Shown here: positions 33,889 through 42,769 of the stretch, in pieces
Layout: each line of letters starts with the position of its first letter
Numbering within the stretch: position 1 is the first letter of the stretch
NCBI RefSeq assembly: GCF_016919245.1
Contig: NZ_JAFEJA010000001.1
Span: 1,054,001 to 1,118,000 of the forward strand
Direction: 5' to 3'
Length of the DNA: 64,000 bases
Source: Streptomyces zhihengii
GTDB lineage: Bacteria; Actinomycetota; Actinomycetes; Streptomycetales; Streptomycetaceae
Notes under the pieces: generated by a model
Seen by the model: the letters and a program-made list of their open reading frames with translations, nothing else
Databases searched by the model: none
What the model was told of the DNA's origin: nothing
Made by a program: the position numbers and the translations under genes

Positions 33889-35021
33889 ACGGCCTGGTCG
33901 TCGCGGTCCTGCTCTCCCTGCTGTCCGCCGTCGGATACGCGTTCGCCGCCGTGACGCAGTCCCGGCTGGCCGCTGCCGCCGCCCAGGGCGGGGGCGGGCC
34001 CCGCTCGCTGGCGGCCCAGCCGCTGTGGTGGTGGGCGGTGGGCCTCAACGGCGCGGGCGCGCTGGCGCATGTCGGCGCCCTGCACTACGGGCCGCTGACG
34101 CTGGTCCAGCCGCTCGGCGCGCTGACCCTCGTGGCGGCGCTGCCGCTCGCCGCCCGGCGCGACCGCCGCCGGGTCGCGCGCGGCGAGTGGCGCGGGGCGC
34201 TGTGCACGCTGGCCGGTCTGGTGGGGCTGATCTCGGTGACCGGGCCCGCCGCGCCGGGCGACGCGCTGACGGTGCGGGAGTCGCTGACGGTGGCGGTGGC
34301 CTCCGGCCTGCTGATCGCCGTCCTCGCCCGGGGCCGTGGCCTCGGGCACGCGACCGCCTCCGGGGTGGCCTCGGGTGTGGCGTCGGCGCTGACCCAGACG
34401 GTGACCGCGGCGCTGGCCGGCGAGCTGCCGGGCGGGGCGACGGCATGGTGGGCGACCGCGCTGCTCTCCGCCCTGGTGGCGGCCCTCTCCGTCGGCGGGC
34501 TGCTGCTCTCCCAGCGGGCCTACCGGGGCGGGCTGGCGGCTCCCCTGGCGCTCGTCAACCTCTCCAACCCGGCCGTCGCGGCCGTGATCGGCGTCGCACT
34601 GCTGGGCGAGACGTTCCGCGCGGGCGCATGGGGCTGGCTGATCGCCGCCGCGTCGGCGGCGCTGGCGGCCCGCGGCGTGATCCTGCTGACCGGGGCAGTC
34701 CCACCGGCCCGGGTGACACAGGCCACGGCCCTGGTGACGGACGGCACCGTCACCGGGGCGCCCGCTGCCGGGCCGCCTCCGGCGGCTCCGTCACGCGGCG
34801 TGCACCGTTCCCGGTGCCGCGCACGGCACCGGGACGCTGAGGGACGGCGTGCGGGCCGGGCCCTCTCCCGCCCCGGAGCAGGGTCGCGAACCATGAGGGC
34901 CGTGCTCACCGCCCAGCCGCCGGCCACCGGGTCGCCTCGGGTGCCGGGGGCGTACCTCATTCTCCCGTCGCGTCGGCCGAGGAAGGCCGAGAAGAAGCCC
35001 TCGGCCGCTGCCACCCGCTGA
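33885..35021 (+). CDS. DMT-superfamily membrane transporter (EamA/NIPA-like)
   Basis: A 378-residue protein with about nine or ten hydrophobic helices in the first 275 residues (MNGLVVAVLLSLLSAVGYAF to AAASAALAARGVILLTG). The repeated pattern of an LNLSNPAVAAVIGVALLGE-like segment is typical of drug/metabolite transporters. ATG 33885 overlaps the PAP2 stop as ATGA, so both are made from one mRNA. The last about 100 residues are Arg/Pro/Ala-rich and unlike the family, which normally ends soon after the last helix. A 3' frameshift or simple extension is possible. Substrate unknown. Confidence 0.8.
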   Translation: MNGLVVAVLLSLLSAVGYAFAAVTQSRLAAAAAQGGGGPRSLAAQPLWWWAVGLNGAGALAHVGALHYGPLTLVQPLGALTLVAALPLAARRDRRRVARGEWRGALCTLAGLVGLISVTGPAAPGDALTVRESLTVAVASGLLIAVLARGRGLGHATASGVASGVASALTQTVTAALAGELPGGATAWWATALLSALVAALSVGGLLLSQRAYRGGLAAPLALVNLSNPAVAAVIGVALLGETFRAGAWGWLIAAASAALAARGVILLTGAVPPARVTQATALVTDGTVTGAPAAGPPPAAPSRGVHRSRCRARHRDAEGRRAGRALSRPGAGSRTMRAVLTAQPPATGSPRVPGAYLILPSRRPRKAEKKPSAAATR

Positions 35022-35069
35022 CCGCTCCCCACGGCCGGGATCGCCGCCACGACCAGACCGACGGGCGCG

Positions 35070-37193
35070 TCAGGCGGAGAGAGCGAGGACCTCGCCGTCG
35101 TCGGTGGACACGAACACGACGCCGTCGCTGTACGCGACACCGGCCCGCGACCCGTCCCCTATGGGGTGAGTCCAGCGCACCTCGCCCGAATCCGAGGCGA
35201 GCGCGAGCATGCGGGCCGTCTCACCGACGTTGTCCCCGACGTTCTCAGCGATGTACACCGTGGACCCGGCGACCACGGGACTGGTCCGGTAGGACTGCGC
35301 CTCCGGAGAGTCCTGTTTCCATCTGACGAGGCCGCTACCCGTCTCGAGTGCGTACACGCTGTGGCCGTGGGTGCCGACGTACAGAAGGCCTCCGGCCTCG
35401 ACGGGTGGGGCCGCGACGGGGGTCGCGCCCGTGATCCAGCGACGTTCCCCGCTGCCGGGGTCGAACGCAGCGACCCCTTCCCGGCCCGCGGCGTACAGCG
35501 CACGCCGCCCGAGCGACGGCAACCCCCAGCCCTTCTGCTCACGGGACCACAGCGCCCGGCCGGTCTCGGCGTCGAACGCCATGAGCCCGGTCCTGGTCGC
35601 GACGGCAGCCATTCCGTCCCCGGTCACGGCCGAGAGCGCATCGGCCCGGACCGACCAGACTTGTCGGCCCGTCCCCGGGTCCAGACGCCGCAGTCGTCCG
35701 TCGCGGGTGACGAGCAGCAGGTCCTCGGAGGCCACGAGCAGAGTGCTCGGGCCGTCCGTCTCCCACAGCAGGTCCCCCGAGTCTGCGGCCCTCACCACCA
35801 GGGGAGATTCATGGCCGTCCTGGAACACCGACGTGCCCGCCGCGTACAGCGTCCGCTGGTATACCGAGGGGCGGCCATCGGGCGGGTCCGCGGTCCACAG
35901 GGTGCTGCCGTTCCTGGCGTCGAGCGCCTTCATGCCTTCCGACGTGTCGACGTACACAGCCCTCCCGGCGGGCACCGGTATGCCCACGTTGTTGCCGGTG
36001 TGGTCGTTGACGAAGTGCCGCCGCCAGCGCTGACGATCAGGCGGGTCGCTGACATACCGGTAGCCGCCGTAGGCCGCACCGCCCAGAGCGAGCGACAGAG
36101 CGCCCGTCAGGAGGGTTCGGCGCGCGGGGTGGGACGGCGTACGGCGCGTCGCGCCGTGCGGGGCGACGGGACGCGCCAGATCGACTCGGACTGAACGCGT
36201 GAAGCCACGGCGGGCCGGCTGCGTGGGAGGGTGCGAGGGCGACTTCACGGGTGCTGCAGTGACGGTGTCGGGGTCCACGGCCCGCGGTACGCCGTCGTGC
36301 GGGACATCCGTTCGATCCGCCGTTGACCGTCGGTCGCCGGACGACGAGGGGGCGAGAGGGGCCGCCTGCGTTCGCTGCTCACCCAGGAGTTCCACGAGGC
36401 GGGCGGGCGCCGGCCGGAGCTCCGGGTCCTTGGCGAGACAGGCGCGTACGACGGGCAGGAGGGCTGCCGGAACGGCCCCCAGATCGGGTTCCTCATAGGC
36501 GGCCCGATGGTTCACCGCGAGGGCAGCGCCCGTACCGAACGGCCCGGCGCCGGTCGATGCGAACACCAAGACCGCCCCCAGCGCGAAGACGTCCGCGGCA
36601 CTGGACACGACACCCGAACGCAGCACTTCGGGTGCCATGTAGCCGGGTGTGCCGACCATGAGAGCGGTGTCCGTCAGAGCAGTGCTGTCCGCCGCGAGTG
36701 CGATTCCGAAGTCGATGACGCGGGGGCCGTCCGCGGCAAGCAGCACGTTGGACGGCTTCAGGTCTCGGTGGACGAGGCCCGCGTCGTGGATGGCACAGAG
36801 TGCCTCGGCCAGTGCCGCGCCGAGCAGGGCCGTGTCGTTCGCCGCGAGCGGTCCTTGCCGTCGCATCTCGTCGTACAGCGAGGGCCCGCGGACATAGGCG
36901 GTGGCCAGCCAGAGGAGGTCCCCCTCGACGGCCGAGTCGATCACGTGCGCGGTGAACTCTCCACCGACCCGCCGGGCGGCACTCACTTCACGGGCGAACC
37001 GACGCCGGTATCCGGCGTCGGCTGCAAGTTCGGAACGGACCACCTTGACCGCCGCCAGCCGACCGGTGCGCGAGCGGCCCAGGTAGACCCTGCCCATCCC
37101 TCCCGTGCCGAGGACGGAAAGAATGCGGTAGGGCCCGATGTCCCGGGGGTCGTGCGGCCCCGGAGCGGTCCCGGCGGTGCCGCTCACCGGCAC
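35070..37193 (-). CDS. Serine/threonine protein kinase with extracellular PQQ-type beta-propeller
   Basis: A 707-residue membrane kinase. GTG 37193 starts it. The kinase domain is at about residues 22-275: P-loop GTGGMG (29-34), Lys50 in AVKVV, the HRDLKPSN catalytic loop, DFG and the APE-like MAPEVL. A Ser/Pro-rich juxtamembrane region follows (with RRTPSHPARRT), then one membrane helix (LLTGALSLALGGAAYGGYRY, about residue 355) and an extracellular propeller of PQQ/YncE-like blades (ARNGSTLWTADPPDG, DSGDLLWETDGP, TGRQVWSV, ETGRALWSREQK, SGERRWITG and others). Such architecture senses an external ligand through the propeller. It lies alone and is convergent with the DMT gene. Confidence 0.92.
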   Translation of the reverse strand: MPVSGTAGTAPGPHDPRDIGPYRILSVLGTGGMGRVYLGRSRTGRLAAVKVVRSELAADAGYRRRFAREVSAARRVGGEFTAHVIDSAVEGDLLWLATAYVRGPSLYDEMRRQGPLAANDTALLGAALAEALCAIHDAGLVHRDLKPSNVLLAADGPRVIDFGIALAADSTALTDTALMVGTPGYMAPEVLRSGVVSSAADVFALGAVLVFASTGAGPFGTGAALAVNHRAAYEEPDLGAVPAALLPVVRACLAKDPELRPAPARLVELLGEQRTQAAPLAPSSSGDRRSTADRTDVPHDGVPRAVDPDTVTAAPVKSPSHPPTQPARRGFTRSVRVDLARPVAPHGATRRTPSHPARRTLLTGALSLALGGAAYGGYRYVSDPPDRQRWRRHFVNDHTGNNVGIPVPAGRAVYVDTSEGMKALDARNGSTLWTADPPDGRPSVYQRTLYAAGTSVFQDGHESPLVVRAADSGDLLWETDGPSTLLVASEDLLLVTRDGRLRRLDPGTGRQVWSVRADALSAVTGDGMAAVATRTGLMAFDAETGRALWSREQKGWGLPSLGRRALYAAGREGVAAFDPGSGERRWITGATPVAAPPVEAGGLLYVGTHGHSVYALETGSGLVRWKQDSPEAQSYRTSPVVAGSTVYIAENVGDNVGETARMLALASDSGEVRWTHPIGDGSRAGVAYSDGVVFVSTDDGEVLALSA

Positions 37194-37530
37194 ACCCCGC
37201 CGTGCAAGGCCGCCGGGGCGGCGGCGGGCACGCGATGACGGTCACCGCCCTGCGCGGGGCCGCCCGACCGGGGCTGCGATCGCGTCATCCCTCAACTCCC
37301 CTTCCGCACAGACGAACTGACGGAAGAGTAGACGCGAACGGGCGCCTCCGGGGACGGTGCCGTCACGGTCGGCCCGCACCGTACGGCCTTCCGGCCGGGC
37401 GCCCCGCGCCGCGCACGCCTCACGGCCCGTCGCCCCGGCACCGTTCACGCCTCCCCCGCACCGCTCGCGCCGTCGGCCCGGGCCCCGTCCCGCGCCCCCG
37501 GCGGGAGCCCCCCGCGGGTGCGCGCAGGGC
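37194..37530. other. Non-coding gap upstream of the kinase gene
   Basis: A 337-bp gap between the DeoR gene's end and the kinase start, both on the minus strand. No gene, terminator or palindrome stands out. Confidence 0.5.
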
Positions 37531-38328
37531 TCAGACCGCGACCACCTTGATCCCCGCGTCCGCCAGTCCCTCCGCGACCTCCGCGGGGATGGAGGAGTCG
37601 GTCACCACGACGTCGATGGCGTCGAGCCCGCAGATCCGGGCGAAGGCCCGCTTCCCCATCTTCGAGGAGTCGGTGACGAGGATGACGCGCTGGGCGCGTT
37701 CGGCGAACAGGCGGCTGATGCTCGCCTCGTCCTCCTGGTGGGTCATCACGCCGAGCTCGGGGTCGATGCCGTCGACGCCGAGCACGGCGACGTCCAGCAC
37801 GACCTCGTTGAGGACGCCGACGGTGAGCGGGCCGACGAGTTCGTAGGTCTGGGGGCGGGCGACCCCGCCGGTGACGACGATCTTGATCTGCGGGCGGACG
37901 GCCAGTTCACCGGCGATGTTGAGGGCGTTGGTGACCACGGTGAGGAGCGGCGCGCCGGTGTCGGGGGCGTCGCGCCGGGTGCCGCCGGCGCGCAGGGCGA
38001 GTGCGCGGGCGACCTCGGTGGTGGTGGTGCCGCCGTTGAGCCCCACGACCTCGCCCTCGCCGATGAGTTCGGCGACGGCCGAGGCGATGCGCTGTTTCTC
38101 CGAGGCGTGCCGGGACGACTTGTACCGCAGCGGCAGTTCGTAGGAGACGCCGTGGGCGATGGCCCCGCCGCGGGTGCGGACGAGCATCTGCTGGGCGGCC
38201 AGTTCGTCCAGGTCGCGGCGGATGGTGGCCGGGGAGACCTCCAGGGTGCCCGCGGCGTCCTCGACGTCCACCCTGCCGTCGGCTGCGAGCAGTTCCAGCA
38301 GTGCGTTCCACCGCTCGTGCTTGGACAT
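37531..38328 (-). CDS. DeoR-family sugar-phosphate regulator
   Basis: A 265-residue repressor. The N-terminal winged HTH is at about residues 5-55 (ALLELLAADGRVDVEDAAGT, LEVSPATIRRDLDELAAQ). The C-terminal DeoR sensor (about 75-245) has the SAVAELIGEGEVVGLNGGTT pattern and a sugar-phosphate-binding isomerase-like fold, with VTDSSKMGKRAFARI typical. ATG 38328. It is divergent from the ABC sugar operon and very likely represses it. The inducer would be a sugar phosphate made by the operon's kinases. Confidence 0.92.
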   Translation of the reverse strand: MSKHERWNALLELLAADGRVDVEDAAGTLEVSPATIRRDLDELAAQQMLVRTRGGAIAHGVSYELPLRYKSSRHASEKQRIASAVAELIGEGEVVGLNGGTTTTEVARALALRAGGTRRDAPDTGAPLLTVVTNALNIAGELAVRPQIKIVVTGGVARPQTYELVGPLTVGVLNEVVLDVAVLGVDGIDPELGVMTHQEDEASISRLFAERAQRVILVTDSSKMGKRAFARICGLDAIDVVVTDSSIPAEVAEGLADAGIKVVAV

Positions 38329-38542
38329 GGCGGGACTCCTTCAGGCTTCGGGCTGCGCACCGACACGCTAGGCGACGGCGCCCCTCGCCCGGATCGAGGG
38401 TCCGCACCTTGCATGAATCTGATCGTAACCCGCCATGCGTGCGCAGGTAACCGCATGCAGTTGTCCCGATTCTCGGCAACAGTCCCATAACAGCCCCTGG
38501 ACCGGGGCGTGCCACCTGCTGAATACTGCGCGGCACGACACA

Positions 38543-38604
38543 TGCTCGCAACTGCTCGAAAAGACCGCAGTATGCGCAGCTTCATGCATTCGAAGCACTC
38601 GAAG
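38543..38604. promoter_or_regulatory. Tandem 10-bp DeoR-type repeats before the ABC operon
   Basis: TGCTCGCAAC followed directly by TGCTCGAAAA (38543-38562), then GCATTCGAAG (38586-38595) and GCACTCGAAG (38595-38604). The shared core is CTCGAA or TTCGAA with 10-bp periodicity, as in DeoR-family operators. The last repeat ends 14 bp before the start of the binding protein gene. Confidence 0.55.
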
Positions 38605-38617
38605 GCGGTAGACGGCA

Positions 38618-39889
38618 GTGAAGAAGCGAATGCTCGGCCTCGCGGCGGCCGGTGTGGCCGGGGCCCTGGTCCTCACGGCGTGCGGCGGCGGCAGCGGCGA
38701 CGGCACCTCCGCCGACGGCACGGTGACGCTCAAGCTGGTCGCGGCGGACTACGGCGACAAGGCGTCCAACAGCTCCACCCGCTACTGGCAGGACGTGGCG
38801 CAGCGCTTCACCGCCGCGAACCCGAAGATCGAGGTCGACGTCCAGGTCATCAACTGGAACGACATCGACGCCCAGGTGAAGACCATGATCCAGAGCGGCA
38901 ACCTGCCGGACGTGCTCCAGACCGGCGGCTTCGCCGACAAGGTCGCGGACGACCTGCTGTACAAGGCCGAGGACGTCCTCTCGGAGAGCACCCGGGCCAA
39001 CCTCATCGACACCTTCGCGACGGCGGGCGAGGTCGACGGCGTCCAGTACGGCATCCCCTTCGTCTCCTCCGCCCGGGCGCTGTTCTGGAACAAGGACGTG
39101 TTCGCGAAGGCGGGCATCACCGAGGCGCCGAAGACCTGGGACGAGGTGAAGGCGGCCGCCGAGAGGATCAAGGCCGAGGTGCCGGGCGTCACGCCCTACG
39201 CCCTGCCGCTCGGCCCGGAGGAGGCCCAGGGCGAGACGCTGATCTGGGAGCTCGGCAACGGCGGCGGGTTCACCGACGCCAAGGGCGCGTACACCCTGGA
39301 CAGCAAGGCGAACGTGGAGACCTTCGACTGGCTGCGGTCGAACCTGGTCGAACCCGGTCTGACCTACGCCAACCCGGCCGCCACCGACCGCAAGACCGCG
39401 TTCGCGGACTTCGCCGCCGGCAAGGCCGGCATGCTCAACGGCCACCCCTCCCTGATCCAGATGTCCAAGGACGGCAAGGTCGACTACGGCGTCGCGCCGA
39501 TACCCGGCAGGACGGGCGCGCTGGAGTCCACCCTCGGGGTGGCCGACTGGATGATGGCGTTCAAGGACCGCGGGCACCAGGAGGAGATCAGGGCGTTCCT
39601 CGACTTCGCGTACGACAAGGAGAACACGCTGAAGTTCGACGAGACGTACAACCTGATGCCGGTCACGAAGGACACCCTCGCGGAGATGACGGGCAACGGC
39701 CGCCACAAGGACCTGGAGCCGTTCTTCGAGCTGCTGCCGAAGGCCGCCTTCTACCCGCTGGGCGACACGTCCTGGGACGCCGTCTCGGCCGAGATCAAGA
39801 AGAGCGGCGGCACCGCGGTCGGCGGGGACGCCGAGAAGGTCCTCGGCGAGCTGCAGAAGAAGGCCGAGGACGCGGCGGCCGACCGCTGA
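38618..39889 (+). CDS. Sugar ABC transporter substrate-binding lipoprotein
   Basis: A 423-residue family 1 binding protein, GTG 38618. The signal has MKKRMLG, a hydrophobic core and lipobox VLTAC (Cys22). The mature part shows the ALFWNKDVFAKAGI and GIPFVSS patterns. It delivers an unknown sugar to the two permeases encoded downstream. No ATPase gene is present; in Streptomyces a shared MsiK-type ATPase commonly energises such importers. The DeoR regulator upstream and the kinases and aldolase downstream point to a hexose or amino-sugar that is phosphorylated and split. Confidence 0.92.
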   Translation: MKKRMLGLAAAGVAGALVLTACGGGSGDGTSADGTVTLKLVAADYGDKASNSSTRYWQDVAQRFTAANPKIEVDVQVINWNDIDAQVKTMIQSGNLPDVLQTGGFADKVADDLLYKAEDVLSESTRANLIDTFATAGEVDGVQYGIPFVSSARALFWNKDVFAKAGITEAPKTWDEVKAAAERIKAEVPGVTPYALPLGPEEAQGETLIWELGNGGGFTDAKGAYTLDSKANVETFDWLRSNLVEPGLTYANPAATDRKTAFADFAAGKAGMLNGHPSLIQMSKDGKVDYGVAPIPGRTGALESTLGVADWMMAFKDRGHQEEIRAFLDFAYDKENTLKFDETYNLMPVTKDTLAEMTGNGRHKDLEPFFELLPKAAFYPLGDTSWDAVSAEIKKSGGTAVGGDAEKVLGELQKKAEDAAADR

Positions 39890-39933
39890 CCCGGCCCCCG
39901 TCCCCCACGGCACCCGCCCCGAAAGGCATCCGC

Positions 39934-40842
39934 GTGTCCTCCTCCACCCCCCTTCGCCGCTCCGGCCGGAGCGGTGGCCCCGGCCGGCTCGGCCCGCTGC
40001 CCTGGATCGGCCCGGCCGTGCTGCTGATCCTGCTGGTCGTGGTGTGGCCCGTCTACGAGATGGTCCGCACCTCGTTCCTGCGGATCAGCGTCAGCGGATT
40101 CGTCCGCGGCTCGGCCGGTCTCGACAAGTACCGCAAGCTCTTCGACGAGTCCGCGCTGCCCTCGGTGCTCGTCTCCACGGTCGTGTGGACCGTGGTCGTG
40201 GTCGGCCTGACGATGCTGGTCTCGCTCGCCCTCGCCCAGCTCTTCAACCAGCGTTTCCCCGGGCGGCGGGTGACCCGCTGGGCCCTCATCGCGCCCTGGG
40301 CGGCGTCGGTGCTGATGACGGCCATCGGCTTCAAGTGGATGCTCGACCGGACCGCCGGCGTGCTCAACACCCTGATGGCCGACCTCGGTCTGATCGACGG
40401 CCCCCGGGACTGGCTGGGCGACCCGTCCACGGCCTGGCCCTGGATGATGTTCGTCGCCGTCTTCGTCTCGCTGCCGTTCACCACGTACACCCTGCTGGCC
40501 GGGCTGCAGACGGTGCCCGGCGAGGTGTACGAGGCGGCGAAGGTCGACGGCGCCGGCACCGCGCAGACCTACTGGCGCATCACCCTGCCCCTGCTGCGGC
40601 CCGCGTTCCTGGTGGGCGTGGTCATCAACCTGATCAACGTCTTCAACTCGTTCCCCGTCATCTGGGGCATGACCCGCGGCGGCCCGGACAGCGACACCGC
40701 CACCACCACCGTGTTCATGTACCAGCTCAAGAGCTCCGACATCGGCGAGTCGGCCGCCATGTCCGTGGTCAACTTCGCCCTGGTGCTGGTGATGGTCGTG
40801 CTCTTCCTCAAGGTCAGCCGGTGGAACAAGGAGGAGTCCTGA
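39934..40842 (+). CDS. Sugar ABC transporter permease, first subunit
   Basis: A 302-residue permease, six hydrophobic segments after a basic N-terminus. GTG 39934; a longer open frame starts in the preceding gene and is not used. The ABC-binding EAA loop is visible as EAAKVDGAGTAQTYWRITLP. The first segment is PLPWIGPAVLLILLVVVWPV. It forms the transmembrane channel with the next gene product; TGA overlaps that gene's ATG (TGATG). Confidence 0.93.
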   Translation: MSSSTPLRRSGRSGGPGRLGPLPWIGPAVLLILLVVVWPVYEMVRTSFLRISVSGFVRGSAGLDKYRKLFDESALPSVLVSTVVWTVVVVGLTMLVSLALAQLFNQRFPGRRVTRWALIAPWAASVLMTAIGFKWMLDRTAGVLNTLMADLGLIDGPRDWLGDPSTAWPWMMFVAVFVSLPFTTYTLLAGLQTVPGEVYEAAKVDGAGTAQTYWRITLPLLRPAFLVGVVINLINVFNSFPVIWGMTRGGPDSDTATTTVFMYQLKSSDIGESAAMSVVNFALVLVMVVLFLKVSRWNKEES

Positions 40843-41741
40843 TGGCCCAGCAGACGTACGCCGCGCGCCCGGTGGCCCGGCCGCGCGCCGGCGCCACCCC
40901 TCCCCCGCCCCGCGCGCCCCGGCGCTCGCTGCGCCCGCGGACGGTGCTCGTCGCCTCGCTGGCGTGGCTGATCGCCGCCGTGTTCCTGCTGCCGTACGCC
41001 GAGATGGTGATCACCGCGCTGCGGCCGGCGGACGAACTGCGCGACGCGACCTATCTGCCGGGCGATTTCGCCTGGTCCAACTTCGTCGACGTGTGGCGTG
41101 ACTCCCACCTCGGGGCCAATCTGCGTGTCACCCTGCTGGTGGCCGGCGGTTCCACCCTGCTGGTGCTGCTGGTGGCCCTGCCCGCCGCGTACTACACGGC
41201 GCGGGTGAGGTACCGGGGGCGGAAGCTGTTCCTGCTGCTCGTCCTGGTCACCCAGATGTTCCAGCCGACATCGCTGCTGGTGGGCCTGTACCGCGAGTTC
41301 TACCAGCTCGACATGCTCAACTCGGTGTGGACGCTGATCCTGTGCAACGCCGCCTTCAACCTGGCGTTCGCCATCTGGATCCTGACCGCGTACATATCGG
41401 CGATCCCGGTGCAGCTGGAGGAGGCGGCGATGATCGACGGCCTGGGCAGGAGGGGCGCGCTGCTGCGGGTGGTGCTGCCGCTCGCGCTGCCCGGCGTGGT
41501 GACCGCGGTCATCTTCACCTTCATCGCCGCGTGGAACGAGTTCGTCATGGGTCTCACCCTGTCCACCGTCCCCGAGAGCCAGCCGCTGACCGTGGGCATC
41601 AACAGCTTCATCGGCAACTACACCGTCCAGTGGAACTATCTGTTCGCCGCGTCGGTCATCGCCATCGTGCCCGTCGTCGTCCTGTTCGCCTTCATCGAGC
41701 GCCATGTGGTCTCCGGACTCACCGCCGGGTCGGTGAAGTGA
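40842..41741 (+). CDS. Sugar ABC transporter permease, second subunit
   Basis: A 299-residue permease with six membrane helices and the EAA loop EEAAMIDGLGRRGALLRVVL. The N-terminus (MAQQTYAARPVARPRAGATP) is Pro/Ala-rich and cytoplasmic. Its stop overlaps the first possible GTG of the kinase gene. It pairs with the permease upstream in a CUT1-type importer. Confidence 0.93.
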   Translation: MAQQTYAARPVARPRAGATPPPPRAPRRSLRPRTVLVASLAWLIAAVFLLPYAEMVITALRPADELRDATYLPGDFAWSNFVDVWRDSHLGANLRVTLLVAGGSTLLVLLVALPAAYYTARVRYRGRKLFLLLVLVTQMFQPTSLLVGLYREFYQLDMLNSVWTLILCNAAFNLAFAIWILTAYISAIPVQLEEAAMIDGLGRRGALLRVVLPLALPGVVTAVIFTFIAAWNEFVMGLTLSTVPESQPLTVGINSFIGNYTVQWNYLFAASVIAIVPVVVLFAFIERHVVSGLTAGSVK

Positions 41742-41791
41742 TCCCGCGACCGGCGCCGCACGGCCCGTTCCCCGCAGAGGAGTTCAGCATC

Positions 41792-42769
41792 GTGCCCCCT
41801 TCCCCGCCCCCGGCGGCCGCCACGAGTGATCCGGTGACCGGCCCCGGCTGCGTCCTCGCCCTCGACGTCGGCGGGACGGGGATGAAGGGCGCGGTGCTCG
41901 ACCGCGGCCTGCGCGCCGCATCGGTCCTGCGGCGCCCCACCCCGCGCGCCGCGGGACCGGACGCGGTGGTCGAGGAGATCGCCGCCGCGCTGGACGCGCT
42001 CCACGGGCTCGCCCGGGATCGCGGACTGCCGGTGCGCGCCGCGGGCGTCGTCGTGCCCGGCATCGTCGACGAGGCGGCGGGCCGGGCGGTGCGCGCGGTC
42101 AACATCGGCTGGCGCGACCTGCCGCTCGCCGCCCTGCTGGAGGAGCGCACCCGAGGGCCCGTCGCCCTCGGGCACGACGTGCGCGCCGGCTCCCTCGCGG
42201 AGACCGTCGCCGGAGCCGGGCGCGGGGCGCGCGACGTGCTGTTCGTCGCCCTCGGCACCGGCGTCGCCTCCGCCGTGGTCGGCGACGGCCGGGTGGTGTC
42301 GGCGGGCGGTCACGCGGGCGAACTGGGGCATGTGGTGGTCGAACCGGGCGGGGCGCGGTGCGCCTGCGGCGGGCGGGGCTGTCTGGAGACCGTGGCCTCG
42401 GCCGCCGCCGTGGCGGCCGCGTACACCGCGCGCTCGGGGCGGGCCGTCGACGGCGCCGCCGCCGTCGCGGCGCTGGTCGCGCGGGGCGACCGGGTCGCCC
42501 GGGAGGTGTGGGAGCGGGCCGCCGACGCGCTGGCGGGGGCGCTCGCCACGGCGACGACGCTGTTGGGCACCGAGCTGATCGTGCTCGGCGGCGGGCTGGC
42601 CCGGGCGGGCGGACTGCTGCTGGACCCGGTGCGGGAGGGGCTGGCCCGGCGTCTGACGTTCCAGCGGCCGCCGGCCGTGACCGGCGCGGCGTTCGGCGAC
42701 CGGGCGGGGTGCGTCGGCGCGGGGGTGCTCGCGTGGCGCCGCGCGGACGCGGGGGCGGTGGCGGCGTGA
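41792..42769 (+). CDS. ROK-family sugar kinase
   Basis: A 325-residue kinase. I choose GTG 41792 because GCAGAGGAG lies 8 bp before it; GTG 41738, overlapping the permease stop, would add 18 residues. The ATP-binding segment is LALDVGGTGMKGAVLD. The ROK signature GHAGELGHVVVEPGGARC is followed by CACGGRGCLETVAS, giving the conserved His/Cys zinc site. It would phosphorylate the imported sugar at C6. The specificity (glucose, an N-acetyl-hexosamine or another) cannot be read. Its TGA overlaps the next gene's GTG. Confidence 0.9.
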   Translation: MPPSPPPAAATSDPVTGPGCVLALDVGGTGMKGAVLDRGLRAASVLRRPTPRAAGPDAVVEEIAAALDALHGLARDRGLPVRAAGVVVPGIVDEAAGRAVRAVNIGWRDLPLAALLEERTRGPVALGHDVRAGSLAETVAGAGRGARDVLFVALGTGVASAVVGDGRVVSAGGHAGELGHVVVEPGGARCACGGRGCLETVASAAAVAAAYTARSGRAVDGAAAVAALVARGDRVAREVWERAADALAGALATATTLLGTELIVLGGGLARAGGLLLDPVREGLARRLTFQRPPAVTGAAFGDRAGCVGAGVLAWRRADAGAVAA

